A stretch of 64,000 nucleotides of DNA from Bacteroidia bacterium (GTDB lineage: Bacteria; Bacteroidota; Bacteroidia; Chitinophagales; Chitinophagaceae). A program made the translations under genes and the position numbers. The notes under the pieces are model-generated. The model had not been told where the DNA came from. It ran no database searches and was given only the letters and a program-made list of their open reading frames with translations. Below are positions 9,680 through 18,331 of this stretch, in pieces; position 1 is the stretch's first letter, and each line of letters begins with the position of its first letter. Where the stretch lies: NCBI GenBank assembly GCA_030426665.1, contig JAUHYD010000012.1, forward strand, positions 62,001 to 126,000. The letters run 5' to 3'.

Positions 9680-11086
9680 ATGGCATACGATGTAATCGTA
9701 GTAGGAAGCGGACCCGGTGGATATGTAGCTGCAATACGTGCGGCTCAGCTCGGGTACAAAACAGCAATAGTGGAAAAAGAAAGCTTGGGAGGTATTTGTC
9801 TGAACTGGGGATGTATCCCTACGAAGGCGCTTCTTAAGTCTGCAAGTGTATATGAGCAATTTACTCATGCTGCAGATTACGGTATAGTTGCCGGTGACTT
9901 TAAGGCAGACTTTGATGCGGTTATCAAACGTAGTCGGGGAGTTGCTAATAAGATGAGTAAGGGTATCCAGTTTTTGATGCGCAAGAATAAAATCGAGGTG
10001 CTATCAGGAATGGGAAAACTTACCGGCAAAAAAGAAGTTGAAGTTACTGCCGCAGATGGTAAGGTGGGTACACATGCTGCTAAGCATATCATTCTTGCCA
10101 CAGGTGCCCGCGCTCGCCAATTGCCCAACCTGCCGATTGATGGTAAGAAGGTAGTCGGATATCGCGAAGCAATGTCATTGCCAACGCAGCCTAAGACAAT
10201 GATTGTGGTAGGTTCCGGAGCAATAGGCGTAGAGTTTGCATATTTCTATAATAGCATTGGTACTAAGGTGACTATAGTTGAGTTTTTGCCACGTATCGTG
10301 CCTGTTGAGGATGAAGATGTATCTAAAGAACTGGAAAAGAGCTTCAAGAAGAAAGGTATTACTGTAATGACCAACTCTTCTGTAGAAAAGGTAGATACTT
10401 CGGGCGCAGGAGTGAAAGCTACTGTAAAGACAGCGAATGGTGAAGAGATATTGGAAGCTGATGTTGTTTTGAGTGCAGTAGGTATTTCTGCCAACATCGA
10501 GAATATCGGTTTGGAAGCTTTGAACATCAAAACAGAAAAAGGAAAAGTAATAGTTGATAAGTATAACAAGACGAATGTAGAGGGTGTTTATGCCATCGGA
10601 GATATTACTCCGGGTCAGGCTTTGGCACACGTTGCATCTAAAGAAGCGATTATTTGTGTTGAGGCGTTTGCAAATAAAGATGGTAAGCATAAACACATGC
10701 CTGAGCCATTGGATTACGGCAACGTACCGGGTTGTACTTATTGCTCTCCTGAGATAGCCAGTGTAGGTATGACTGAAAAGCAGGCGAAAGAAGCCGGCTA
10801 TGAAGTTAAGGTTGGTAAGTTTCCTATGTCTGCTTCAGGCAAGGCTACTGCTGCCGGTGCTACCGAAGGGTTTGTGAAAGTGATATTTGATGCCAAATAT
10901 GGTGAGTGGTTGGGCACACACATGATCGGCTACAACGTTACCGAAACTATTGCCGAAACTGTGGTGGCACGTAAGCTGGAGACTACATGGCAGGAAGTGT
11001 TGGATAGCATTCACCCGCACCCGACCATTAGTGAGGGAATTAAGGATGCAGTGGAGGTTGCGCTCGGCGAAGCGATTCACTTGTAG
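9680..11086 (+). CDS. lpdA: Dihydrolipoyl dehydrogenase (E3)
   Basis: FAD- and NAD-dependent oxidation of dihydrolipoamide, the shared E3 subunit of pyruvate, 2-oxoglutarate and branched-chain 2-oxoacid dehydrogenases and of the glycine cleavage system. The 468 residues are the normal family length. Visible motifs are the FAD-binding GSGPGGYVAAIRA (9-21), the redox disulfide Cys40/Cys45 in GGICLNWGCIPTK, an NAD-binding GSGAIGVEFA, the second FAD motif YAIGDI and the C-terminal catalytic HPHPTISEG. No E1 or E2 gene is adjacent, so it probably serves several complexes. It acts in the cytoplasm. Confidence 0.97.
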   Translation: MAYDVIVVGSGPGGYVAAIRAAQLGYKTAIVEKESLGGICLNWGCIPTKALLKSASVYEQFTHAADYGIVAGDFKADFDAVIKRSRGVANKMSKGIQFLMRKNKIEVLSGMGKLTGKKEVEVTAADGKVGTHAAKHIILATGARARQLPNLPIDGKKVVGYREAMSLPTQPKTMIVVGSGAIGVEFAYFYNSIGTKVTIVEFLPRIVPVEDEDVSKELEKSFKKKGITVMTNSSVEKVDTSGAGVKATVKTANGEEILEADVVLSAVGISANIENIGLEALNIKTEKGKVIVDKYNKTNVEGVYAIGDITPGQALAHVASKEAIICVEAFANKDGKHKHMPEPLDYGNVPGCTYCSPEIASVGMTEKQAKEAGYEVKVGKFPMSASGKATAAGATEGFVKVIFDAKYGEWLGTHMIGYNVTETIAETVVARKLETTWQEVLDSIHPHPTISEGIKDAVEVALGEAIHL

Positions 11087-11111
11087 AAAGTATTAAGAAA
11101 CGAACATTTAG

Positions 11112-11139
11112 AACGCCGGGCTGATGTCCGGCGTTTTTA
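11112..11139 (+). terminator. lpdA terminator
   Basis: AACGCCGG, an 8-base loop, CCGGCGTT, then TTTAT, starting 26 bases after the lpdA stop and just before the GNAT start. Confidence 0.8.
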
Positions 11140-11157
11140 TGTATATAATTCATCAAA

Positions 11158-11628
11158 ATGAATGTAACGGTATTGCGGCGAACCGTATTGACCCCAAACG
11201 AAAAGGTAGCTATTCAGCAACTTTGGAACAACGAATACCCGGTACAGTTGCAGGGCGCGCTTGAGGAATTGGAAGCCTACCTTGCCCCTTTGCTCAACAA
11301 ATTGCACCTCTTTGCAGTTGATGAATCAGATAAGATTGTTGCGTGGGCAATGATGTTCGACCGGGATGGCGAGCGCTGGTTTGCAATAATCGTTGACCGG
11401 TCAACGCAAGGGAAAGGAGTGGGTAAGCTGCTTCTGGAGCAGTTGCAACAAAATACAGACGTATTGTCGGGGTGGGTGTCGGATTGTGATAACTATCGTA
11501 TTGCCGATGGTAGGGCATATAGGTCGCCATTGCCGTTTTATGTTAAAAATGGATTTAATATCGTGGCGGGTGTTCGATTAGAAACCGGAAACTTGTCAGC
11601 CTTAAAGATTAATTGGCAAAAGGGATAG
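11158..11628 (+). CDS. GNAT-family N-acetyltransferase
   Basis: A 156-residue acyl-CoA-dependent acetyltransferase. The acetyl-CoA-binding signature is visible as QGKGVGKLLLEQL (about 83-95), following the beta strand RWFAIIVDRS. The C-terminal part ends with LPFYVKNGFNIVAGVRLE, the usual beta6-beta7 region (FYxKxGF). The substrate cannot be told from sequence: protein N-termini, small amines or antibiotics are all possible. The ATG at 11158 lies 19 bases after the lpdA terminator, so its promoter may overlap that hairpin or transcription may read through. Confidence 0.85.
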   Translation: MNVTVLRRTVLTPNEKVAIQQLWNNEYPVQLQGALEELEAYLAPLLNKLHLFAVDESDKIVAWAMMFDRDGERWFAIIVDRSTQGKGVGKLLLEQLQQNTDVLSGWVSDCDNYRIADGRAYRSPLPFYVKNGFNIVAGVRLETGNLSALKINWQKG

Positions 11629-11718
11629 TTTGTGTGAATGACCTGTAGGGTGCTAACAGTTGCTGTGGGTGGTCAATAGTAATTTAATATCTGACGATAT
11701 ACAGAGTTGATAATAGTA

Positions 11719-11751
11719 TTGACAGCCGTTTAGCGAAATAGCATATTTTTG
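11719..11751 (+). promoter_or_regulatory. Promoter of the RND transporter gene
   Basis: TTG at 11719-11721 and TATTTTTG at 11744-11751 are separated by 22 bases, fitting the Bacteroidetes TTTG/TAnnTTTG arrangement. The ATG follows 19 bases later. Confidence 0.55.
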
Positions 11752-11770
11752 ACTGGAATTAAATTCGAGC

Positions 11771-14700
11771 ATGAGCCTACCTTCACTTTCCCTGCGTCGT
11801 CCAGTACTGGCAGTCGTACTTAATATCATAATTGTAGTATTTGGTGCTATCGGGTTTAAGTCGTTGGGTATAAGAGATTATCCTTCCATAGATCCTCCTA
11901 TCATCAATGTAAAGACCTCGTATTCCGGAGCTAACCCGGATGTAATAGAGTCTCAGATTACGGAGCCGCTTGAGAAGTCGATAAACGGGATAGCGGGAAT
12001 CAAGAATATATCTTCTACCAGTTTGCAGGGAGCAAGTAGTATCAGTGTAGAGTTTGATTTGAGTGTGGATCTGGAAGCGGCAGCAAATGATGTGCGGGAC
12101 AAGGTGTCAAAGGCGGTAAGAAGCCTTCCAAAAGATATTGACGGCTCGCCGGTAGTCTCGAAAGCGGATGCGAGTGGTCATTCTATTATCTCAATGACTG
12201 TTCAGAGCAAGACTAGAAACCCGATGCAGCTTACGGATTATGCCGAGAATGTATTGATGGAGCGGCTGCAGACAATTCCGGGTGTGAGTTATATACAGGT
12301 GTGGGGCGAAAAGCTGTATGCGATGCGTCTGTGGCTGGATCCGATACGGATGGCAGGGTATGGTATCACATTTCCGGATGTGCAGGCTGCTCTAGAGCGC
12401 CAGAACGTAGAGTTGCCGGCGGGTAAGCTGGCGGGCAACAACACAGAGTTGTCGGTACGTACGTTGGGGCGGTTAAATACAGAAGAGGATTTCAGCAGAC
12501 TAATCATCAAAAATGTAGATAGTACAGATATATACCTTGCAGACATTGGCGAAGCTATATTGGGCTCAACCAATGAAGAAACGCAATTGAAAGAAAGCAG
12601 TGTGCCTATGGTTGCGTTGGCGCTGGTGCCGCAGCCCGGTTCTAACTATGTTGCCATTGCCGATGAGTTTTATAAACGTTACGAAGACCTGAAGAAAGAT
12701 ATTCCGGCAGATATCAAAGTCGATGTGGCGATGGATACCACCTCGTTTATTTCAAAGTCCATTTCGGAGGTAGAGGAAACGCTAATTGTGTCTTTCATTC
12801 TGGTAATCCTCATTATATACTTGTTTTTCAGAGATTGGCTTATTGCCTTCCGTCCGTTGATTGATATTCCGGTGAGTCTTATCGGAGCCTTTTTTATTAT
12901 GTATGTGATGGGCTTTACTATCAATATTCTTAGCCTGCTGGCAATTGTGCTGGCGACGGGTCTGGTGGTGGATGATGGCATTGTGGTTACAGAGAGCATT
13001 TTCAGGAAGATAGAGGGAGGGATGAACAAACACAAAGCTGCCAAAGAGGGTAGTGAGGAAATCTACTTTGCCGTTATTTCTACCTCTATTACACTTGCTG
13101 TTGTGTTCTTGCCGATTATATTTCTGGAAGGTTTTACGGGTAGGCTCTTTCGGGAGTTCGGTATTGTGGTTGCCGGGGCAGTTCTTATCTCTGCATTTGT
13201 ATCGCTTACACTTACGCCGGTACTGAATGTACTGATGACAAAAGAGGTGCATAAACCCTCTCGTTTCTACACGTTTTCTGAGCCGTTTTTTGTGGGTATG
13301 GAGCGCGGTTATAAAAAAGGACTGATTTGGATAATGCGCCACAGATGGGTTGCATTGACAGGTGTGGCAGTTTCTTTTTTAGTGATTTGGTTTGTAGGTA
13401 GCAGCTTGCAAAGTGAATTAGCACCACTCGAAGACCGTAGTCGATTTAGGATGGCTATCTCTGCACCGGAGGGAACTTCGTACGATGCGATGGATAGCTA
13501 TATGGATGAATTGGTAGATGTAGTGATGGAGAATGTACCGGAAAAAGAAGTGTTGCTGTCGATTACCGCTCCGGGATTCTCCAATGGTTCTATAAACTCA
13601 GGTATGGCGAATGTAAGACTGAGCGAACCGGAAAATAGGGAGCGCAGTCAGGCCGAGATAGTTCAGAGTTTGGGCGCAGAGCTTAGAAAGAAGAATTTTG
13701 GAAAGGCATTTCCGATACAGGAGCAGACCATTGCAGTAAGGCGTGGAGGTAGTGCTTTTCCTGTGGCATTTGTGTTGCAGAATATTGACTTTACTAAGTT
13801 AGAAAGTGCACTTCCTGTTTTTCTGGATGAAGCAAATTCAGATTCTACTTTTCAGGGCGTTGATGTAGACCTTAAATTCAATAAACCCGAGTTGTCGGTG
13901 AATATTGATCGTGCTAAAGCTTCTGACATGGGTATTGCCATAAGCGATGTTTCTAAGACACTTCAGTTTGCACTAAGTAATGGTCGGCTCGGCTACTTTA
14001 CAATGAGTGGCAAGCAATATGAGGTAATAGGGCAGGTGTATCGTGGCAGCAGGGATGCTCCGCTGGATCTGGCTCAGTATTACGTACGGTCGAAGAGTGG
14101 TCAGCTGGTGTCGATTGATAATATTGTATCTGTCACCGAAACAACGAGCCCTTCGCAGATTTATCACTACAACCGGTATAAGTCTGCGACAATATCTGCC
14201 AACCTTGCTGAAGGCAAAACCATTGGTGATGGTATAGATGCGATGAAAGGCATATTTAATAAGTTGAAGCAGAAGGGAGTGATAGACGATAGTTTCAGCT
14301 ACTCGCTTGCCGGGTCTTCCAAAGATTTTGAAGAAAGTGCATCGAATACTGCATTCGCATTTTTGCTTGCGCTCGGACTTATATTTCTGATTCTTGCTGC
14401 GCAGTTTGATAGTTTTATGGATCCGTTGATTATTATGTTGACTGTGCCATTGGCGCTTGCCGGTGCAGTTTTGACATTGTGGTTATATGGACAAACGCTC
14501 AATATCTTTTCGCAGATAGGTATGATTATGCTGATAGGTTTGGTGACTAAAAATGGTATCCTAATAGTAGAATATGCCAATAACCTCAGGGAGAAAGGTG
14601 CGTCAAAAATGGATGCAGCTATCAATGCTGCCGGTCTTAGGTTACGTCCTATTTTGATGACAAGCCTGGCAATGGTTTTCGGTGCACTGCCAATTGCACT

Positions 14701-14866
14701 GTCGTTGGGTGCCGCATCAACCAGTCGTAAGCCATTGGGTTTGGTGGTAGTAGGAGGTGTCATGTTCTCTCTGCTACTATCGCTATTTATTGTGCCTGTT
14801 ATTTATACGTTTTTGTCTCGCCGGAAGGTAAAAGATTCCGGCTTTGCGAATAAATTAGGAGAGTAG
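11771..14866 (+). CDS. RND-family efflux transporter permease (AcrB-like)
   Basis: An inner-membrane proton-driven pump subunit of 1031 residues, the standard length for AcrB/HAE1-type permeases. The N-terminus begins with the typical short cytoplasmic segment and TM1 (RRPVLAVVLNIIIVVFGAIG). Two large periplasmic loops flank two sets of membrane helices. The TM4 proton-relay pair is visible in GLVVDDGIVVTES, and the TM10/11 region shows GLVTKNGILIVEYANNLR. Such pumps normally work with a periplasmic adaptor (HlyD/MFP) and an outer-membrane TolC-like factor; neither is adjacent here, so they must be encoded elsewhere. The substrate range is unknown (drugs, detergents or lipids). Confidence 0.94.
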   Translation: MSLPSLSLRRPVLAVVLNIIIVVFGAIGFKSLGIRDYPSIDPPIINVKTSYSGANPDVIESQITEPLEKSINGIAGIKNISSTSLQGASSISVEFDLSVDLEAAANDVRDKVSKAVRSLPKDIDGSPVVSKADASGHSIISMTVQSKTRNPMQLTDYAENVLMERLQTIPGVSYIQVWGEKLYAMRLWLDPIRMAGYGITFPDVQAALERQNVELPAGKLAGNNTELSVRTLGRLNTEEDFSRLIIKNVDSTDIYLADIGEAILGSTNEETQLKESSVPMVALALVPQPGSNYVAIADEFYKRYEDLKKDIPADIKVDVAMDTTSFISKSISEVEETLIVSFILVILIIYLFFRDWLIAFRPLIDIPVSLIGAFFIMYVMGFTINILSLLAIVLATGLVVDDGIVVTESIFRKIEGGMNKHKAAKEGSEEIYFAVISTSITLAVVFLPIIFLEGFTGRLFREFGIVVAGAVLISAFVSLTLTPVLNVLMTKEVHKPSRFYTFSEPFFVGMERGYKKGLIWIMRHRWVALTGVAVSFLVIWFVGSSLQSELAPLEDRSRFRMAISAPEGTSYDAMDSYMDELVDVVMENVPEKEVLLSITAPGFSNGSINSGMANVRLSEPENRERSQAEIVQSLGAELRKKNFGKAFPIQEQTIAVRRGGSAFPVAFVLQNIDFTKLESALPVFLDEANSDSTFQGVDVDLKFNKPELSVNIDRAKASDMGIAISDVSKTLQFALSNGRLGYFTMSGKQYEVIGQVYRGSRDAPLDLAQYYVRSKSGQLVSIDNIVSVTETTSPSQIYHYNRYKSATISANLAEGKTIGDGIDAMKGIFNKLKQKGVIDDSFSYSLAGSSKDFEESASNTAFAFLLALGLIFLILAAQFDSFMDPLIIMLTVPLALAGAVLTLWLYGQTLNIFSQIGMIMLIGLVTKNGILIVEYANNLREKGASKMDAAINAAGLRLRPILMTSLAMVFGALPIALSLGAASTSRKPLGLVVVGGVMFSLLLSLFIVPVIYTFLSRRKVKDSGFANKLGE

Positions 14867-14891
14867 GTAAGCAGCTGTTTATCTGTTGAAG

Positions 14892-14925
14892 AAAAGCCTG
14901 TCACACTCGCGTGTGACAGGCTTTT
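14892..14925. terminator. Bidirectional terminator between the RND gene and fabG
   Basis: AAAAGCCTGTCACAC, loop TCGC, GTGTGACAGGCTTTT: a perfect 15-bp stem with A and T runs on either side, placed between convergent genes so it can stop both. Confidence 0.9.
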
Positions 14926-14948
14926 ATATACTTCTTATGTCGATACAA

Positions 14949-15695
14949 TTAGGTGCTCATTCCTCCACACACACTCAATACCTGCCCTGTCATATATTCG
15001 CTCATGTCGCAGGCAAGGAACAACGCAGTATTTGCCACTTCTTCCGGCTTGCCAAAACGACCCAATGGAATTTTTTCAAACCATTTTTCTGCACCGCCAT
15101 CTTTAAGGTAGTGGGTCATATCTGTCTCAATAAATCCCGGCGCTATCGCATTGCAACGGATATTGCGGCTGCCTATTTCCTGAGCAACACTCTTTGTGAA
15201 TCCTATTATTCCAGCTTTGCTGGCCGCATAGGCACTTTGCCCGCCATTGCCTTTGATGCCCACAATAGAGCTCAGGTTGATGATGCTGCCTGAGCGGCTT
15301 TTCATCATTGGGCGCATTACTTGTTTTGTCAGGTTGTAAACGCTTTTGAGGTTTGCCTGCATTACATCGTCCCATTGGTCGGGTGTAAGGCGCAGCAACA
15401 GGTTATCTTTGCTGATGCCGGCATTATTGACACAAATATCAATGCTGCCGAACTCTTTTAGTACGTCGGCTGTTAATTGCTCCGCAGCTTTGAAGTCTCC
15501 AGCGTCACTTTTGTAACCAATCGCTTTCACGCCCATTGCAGATAGCCTTTCTTCTAATGCTTTCGCTCTTTCCTCTGACGATAAGTAGGTAAAGGCGATG
15601 TTGGCACCTTGTTCAGCAAATTTTACAGCGATTGCTTCTCCTATTCCTCTACTTGCGCCCGTTATCAGTGCGACTTTATTTTCCAGTAGTTTCAT
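14949..15695 (-). CDS. fabG: 3-oxoacyl-[acyl-carrier-protein] reductase
   Basis: NADPH-dependent reduction of 3-oxoacyl-ACP in each elongation round of type II fatty acid synthesis. The 248 residues match FabG length. Seen directly: the cofactor loop GASRGIGEA (14-22), the NNAGI motif, catalytic Ser in NLSSIVG, the YAASK motif with catalytic Tyr and Lys, and the C-terminal GQVLSVCGGMST close to the FabG ending. FabG-like SDRs can act on other substrates, but the whole-length resemblance to true FabG is strong. Upstream on the minus strand, TACTTTAG is close to the -7 consensus. Confidence 0.93.
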   Translation of the reverse strand: MKLLENKVALITGASRGIGEAIAVKFAEQGANIAFTYLSSEERAKALEERLSAMGVKAIGYKSDAGDFKAAEQLTADVLKEFGSIDICVNNAGISKDNLLLRLTPDQWDDVMQANLKSVYNLTKQVMRPMMKSRSGSIINLSSIVGIKGNGGQSAYAASKAGIIGFTKSVAQEIGSRNIRCNAIAPGFIETDMTHYLKDGGAEKWFEKIPLGRFGKPEEVANTALFLACDMSEYMTGQVLSVCGGMST

Positions 15696-16002
15696 AATTT
15701 TTTGTTTGCAGGGCTAAAGTAACAATTTAGAAAGAAAAACGGGGAACTTGTGACGCACAAAATGGTCGCCAGACTAACAAAAGGTGCCTTTGTTTATACG
15801 GATTCGTGATTTTCGAATATTAAACTGTTCTGTTGGTATTGTCAGATAAACTTTTTGCAAGGCTAACGTACTTTTTGTGCTGCTGTACTGAAAGTCAAAT
15901 ATTTGGGCATATTCTGCAATAATGTGAAATAATGCCTAAATCTTTCAAAAATCGTAATGCATATTTACGTTTTAGGGAACGACTGATTAACTTACATTTG
16001 CA
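15696..16002. other. Intergenic region between divergent fabG and the class A PBP gene
   Basis: About 307 bases, A/T-rich and without an open frame of note. It must hold promoters for both divergent genes; the only clear element is the TACATTTG just before the PBP start. I see no repeat or RNA gene. Confidence 0.6.
15993..16000 (+). promoter_or_regulatory. -7 element abutting the PBP1A start codon
   Basis: TACATTTG matches TAnnTTTG exactly and ends two bases before the ATG at 16003. Transcription would begin at or inside the annotated start, implying a leaderless mRNA or a later start codon. Confidence 0.45.
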
Positions 16003-18291
16003 ATGGTGAAAGCTAAAGACAAAAATATAAAGAAAGGCAAAGTAAAAAGAAAGGGGAGTATCATCTTATTATGGGTAATGTTCGTCCTGGGTATTATCTC
16101 GTTTGCCGCACTGGTGTTAAGTATCGAAAATGGTTCGGTGGGTTATATGCCTTCCTTAGCGGAACTGGAAAATCCGCAGAATGCTGTATCATCAGAAGTG
16201 CTGGCGTCTGATGGTACTTTAATTGGTCGGTATTACGTTACAGATAGGTCAAATAGTAAGTATGATGAAATTTCTCCAAACATAGTTAACGCGCTTTTGG
16301 CTACAGAGGATGCCCGGTTTTATGACCATGCAGGGATAGACCCTGTTGCTACTATCGCAATACCGTTTTACTTGTTGCTACATAAAAAGCGTGGTTCATC
16401 TACGATAACGCAGCAGTTAGCGAAAAACCTGTTTCCAAGGAGAAGTGCAAGTTGGTGGATGTTGCCGATTCTTAAACTTAAGGAATGGGTGCTTGCAGTA
16501 AAATTAGAGCGTAATTTGACGAAACAGGAAATAATTACTCTTTATTTGAATACAGTGCCGTTTGGTGATAACGTATATGGTATTAAGAATGCATCCCTTA
16601 CATTTTATAGCGAGTCACCGGACTCTGTATCTATTGATGAGGCGGCCGTGCTAATAGGGATGCTGAAGGGGAACTCAATATTCAATCCGCGTACTCACCC
16701 CAAGCGAGCCCATGATAGGCGAAATATTGTGCTTGACCAAATGCGTAAATACAATTACATAAATGATGGGCAATTAGCAGAGTTAAAAGCAAAAGAAACG
16801 CCGCTTAATTATCACAAGATTGATTTTCATGATGGCTTAGCCCCTTACTTCAGGCAGATCGTTGAGCAGTATGTTAAAAGAGCATGTAAGTCGCTGAAAA
16901 AGCCCGACGGTACTAATTATAATATCTATAAAGATGGGTTGAAAATATATACAACCATCGATATGAAAATGCAGCGTTACGCCGAAGAGGCAATGGCAGA
17001 GCATCTGACTAGTTTGCAAAAGCAGTTTATGGCGCAGCGTGGCTACAACAATGGTTCGATATGGAAGCACAATAGCAATGCCAAGAAGATACTTAGCAGC
17101 AGTATCAAATCATCCGTAAGGTACAAGACCCTTAGATATGATGAAAAGAAGTCCGAAAAGGAAACAATGAAGGAGTTAAGTAAACCGGTGGAGATGCGGA
17201 TTTTTGCCTGGAATAAAGACCGATATATCGATACAATGATGAGTCCTATTGACTCGATAAAATACATGAAGCTCTTTTTGCAATCAGGTTTCATGGCGAT
17301 GGATCCATTTACCGGAGAGGTGAAGGCATGGGTGGGTGGTATTGATCACAACTTCTTTATGTATGATCACGTCAACATCAATACCAAGCGTCAGGTGGGT
17401 TCTACGATCAAGCCATTATTGTATTCATTTGCAATTGACAATGGTTTTTCGCCTTGTGGGATTGTGTCTACGGATCCTCAGGAGTTTCCTGATTTGGAGG
17501 AGCCGTACGACGCAGGAGGTTCTGATGAGGGAGATATACCTATGAAAACCGCTTTGGCAAAATCTATCAATAATGCTGCGCTGTACATACTGAAGCAGGT
17601 TGGTATCGACCCGTTCATTGATTTTGCAAAGAAGTGCGGGATCAAGAGCAGGTTGGACCCATATCCTTCTGTGGCACTTGGAGTGTCCGACATATCGCTG
17701 TTTGAAATGTTGGGAGCGTATAGTATGTTCCCCAATGGCGGTATGCATACCGACCCCTTTTTCTTGTCAAAAATTGAAGACAAGAATGGTATGCCGATAA
17801 AGAGTTTTGCTGCCAAGCAAAAAGAACTGATTAACAAGAATACGGCCTTTAAGATGGTGAAAATGATGGAGGGAGTTGTGAATGCCGGTACCGGTGGCCG
17901 ATTGCGCTATAGGTATGGCATATATAATGATGCTGCGGGAAAGACCGGTACTACGAATGACCAGGCAGATGCGTGGTTTATTGGCTATACCCCACAGATA
18001 CTGGCCGGTGCGTGGGTAGGTTGCGACGATCGTACATTCCGTTTCCGTAGTGAACGCCTTGGTCAGGGTGCCGCTGCTGCTTTGCCGATATGGGCATATT
18101 TCATGAAGCGTTTATATGCAGATAAGAACTCGGGCATCGATCCTAAAATGAAGTTTGAAGCACCGGAAGGGTTCGAAGATTGTGAGGTAGATCAAAATCT
18201 GTTTTTCGATTATACTAAAGTGTTGAAAAAGGCACCTGCAGAGGATTTGGATGAAAAGGTGAAATACGTATATCCCGACGATGAAGAGTAG
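16003..18291 (+). CDS. mrcA: Class A penicillin-binding protein 1A (transglycosylase/transpeptidase)
   Basis: A bifunctional peptidoglycan synthase of 762 residues, anchored by one N-terminal helix (about 22-42, after a lysine-rich cytoplasmic tail). The GT51 domain shows EDARFYDHAGIDP with the catalytic Glu and RGSSTITQQLAKNLF. The transpeptidase domain shows the SxxK serine in GSTIKPLLYS, the SxN motif in SINNA and the KTG motif in GKTGTT. Everything needed for both activities is present. It polymerises lipid II and cross-links stem peptides on the periplasmic face. The next in-frame ATG lies near residue 26, inside the membrane helix, so the annotated start is preferred despite the unusually close promoter element. 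Confidence 0.95.
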   Translation: MVKAKDKNIKKGKVKRKGSIILLWVMFVLGIISFAALVLSIENGSVGYMPSLAELENPQNAVSSEVLASDGTLIGRYYVTDRSNSKYDEISPNIVNALLATEDARFYDHAGIDPVATIAIPFYLLLHKKRGSSTITQQLAKNLFPRRSASWWMLPILKLKEWVLAVKLERNLTKQEIITLYLNTVPFGDNVYGIKNASLTFYSESPDSVSIDEAAVLIGMLKGNSIFNPRTHPKRAHDRRNIVLDQMRKYNYINDGQLAELKAKETPLNYHKIDFHDGLAPYFRQIVEQYVKRACKSLKKPDGTNYNIYKDGLKIYTTIDMKMQRYAEEAMAEHLTSLQKQFMAQRGYNNGSIWKHNSNAKKILSSSIKSSVRYKTLRYDEKKSEKETMKELSKPVEMRIFAWNKDRYIDTMMSPIDSIKYMKLFLQSGFMAMDPFTGEVKAWVGGIDHNFFMYDHVNINTKRQVGSTIKPLLYSFAIDNGFSPCGIVSTDPQEFPDLEEPYDAGGSDEGDIPMKTALAKSINNAALYILKQVGIDPFIDFAKKCGIKSRLDPYPSVALGVSDISLFEMLGAYSMFPNGGMHTDPFFLSKIEDKNGMPIKSFAAKQKELINKNTAFKMVKMMEGVVNAGTGGRLRYRYGIYNDAAGKTGTTNDQADAWFIGYTPQILAGAWVGCDDRTFRFRSERLGQGAAAALPIWAYFMKRLYADKNSGIDPKMKFEAPEGFEDCEVDQNLFFDYTKVLKKAPAEDLDEKVKYVYPDDEE

Positions 18292-18331
18292 GGGCATATT
18301 AAATGTGGGCTGTGCCAGATTGTTTTGTGAA

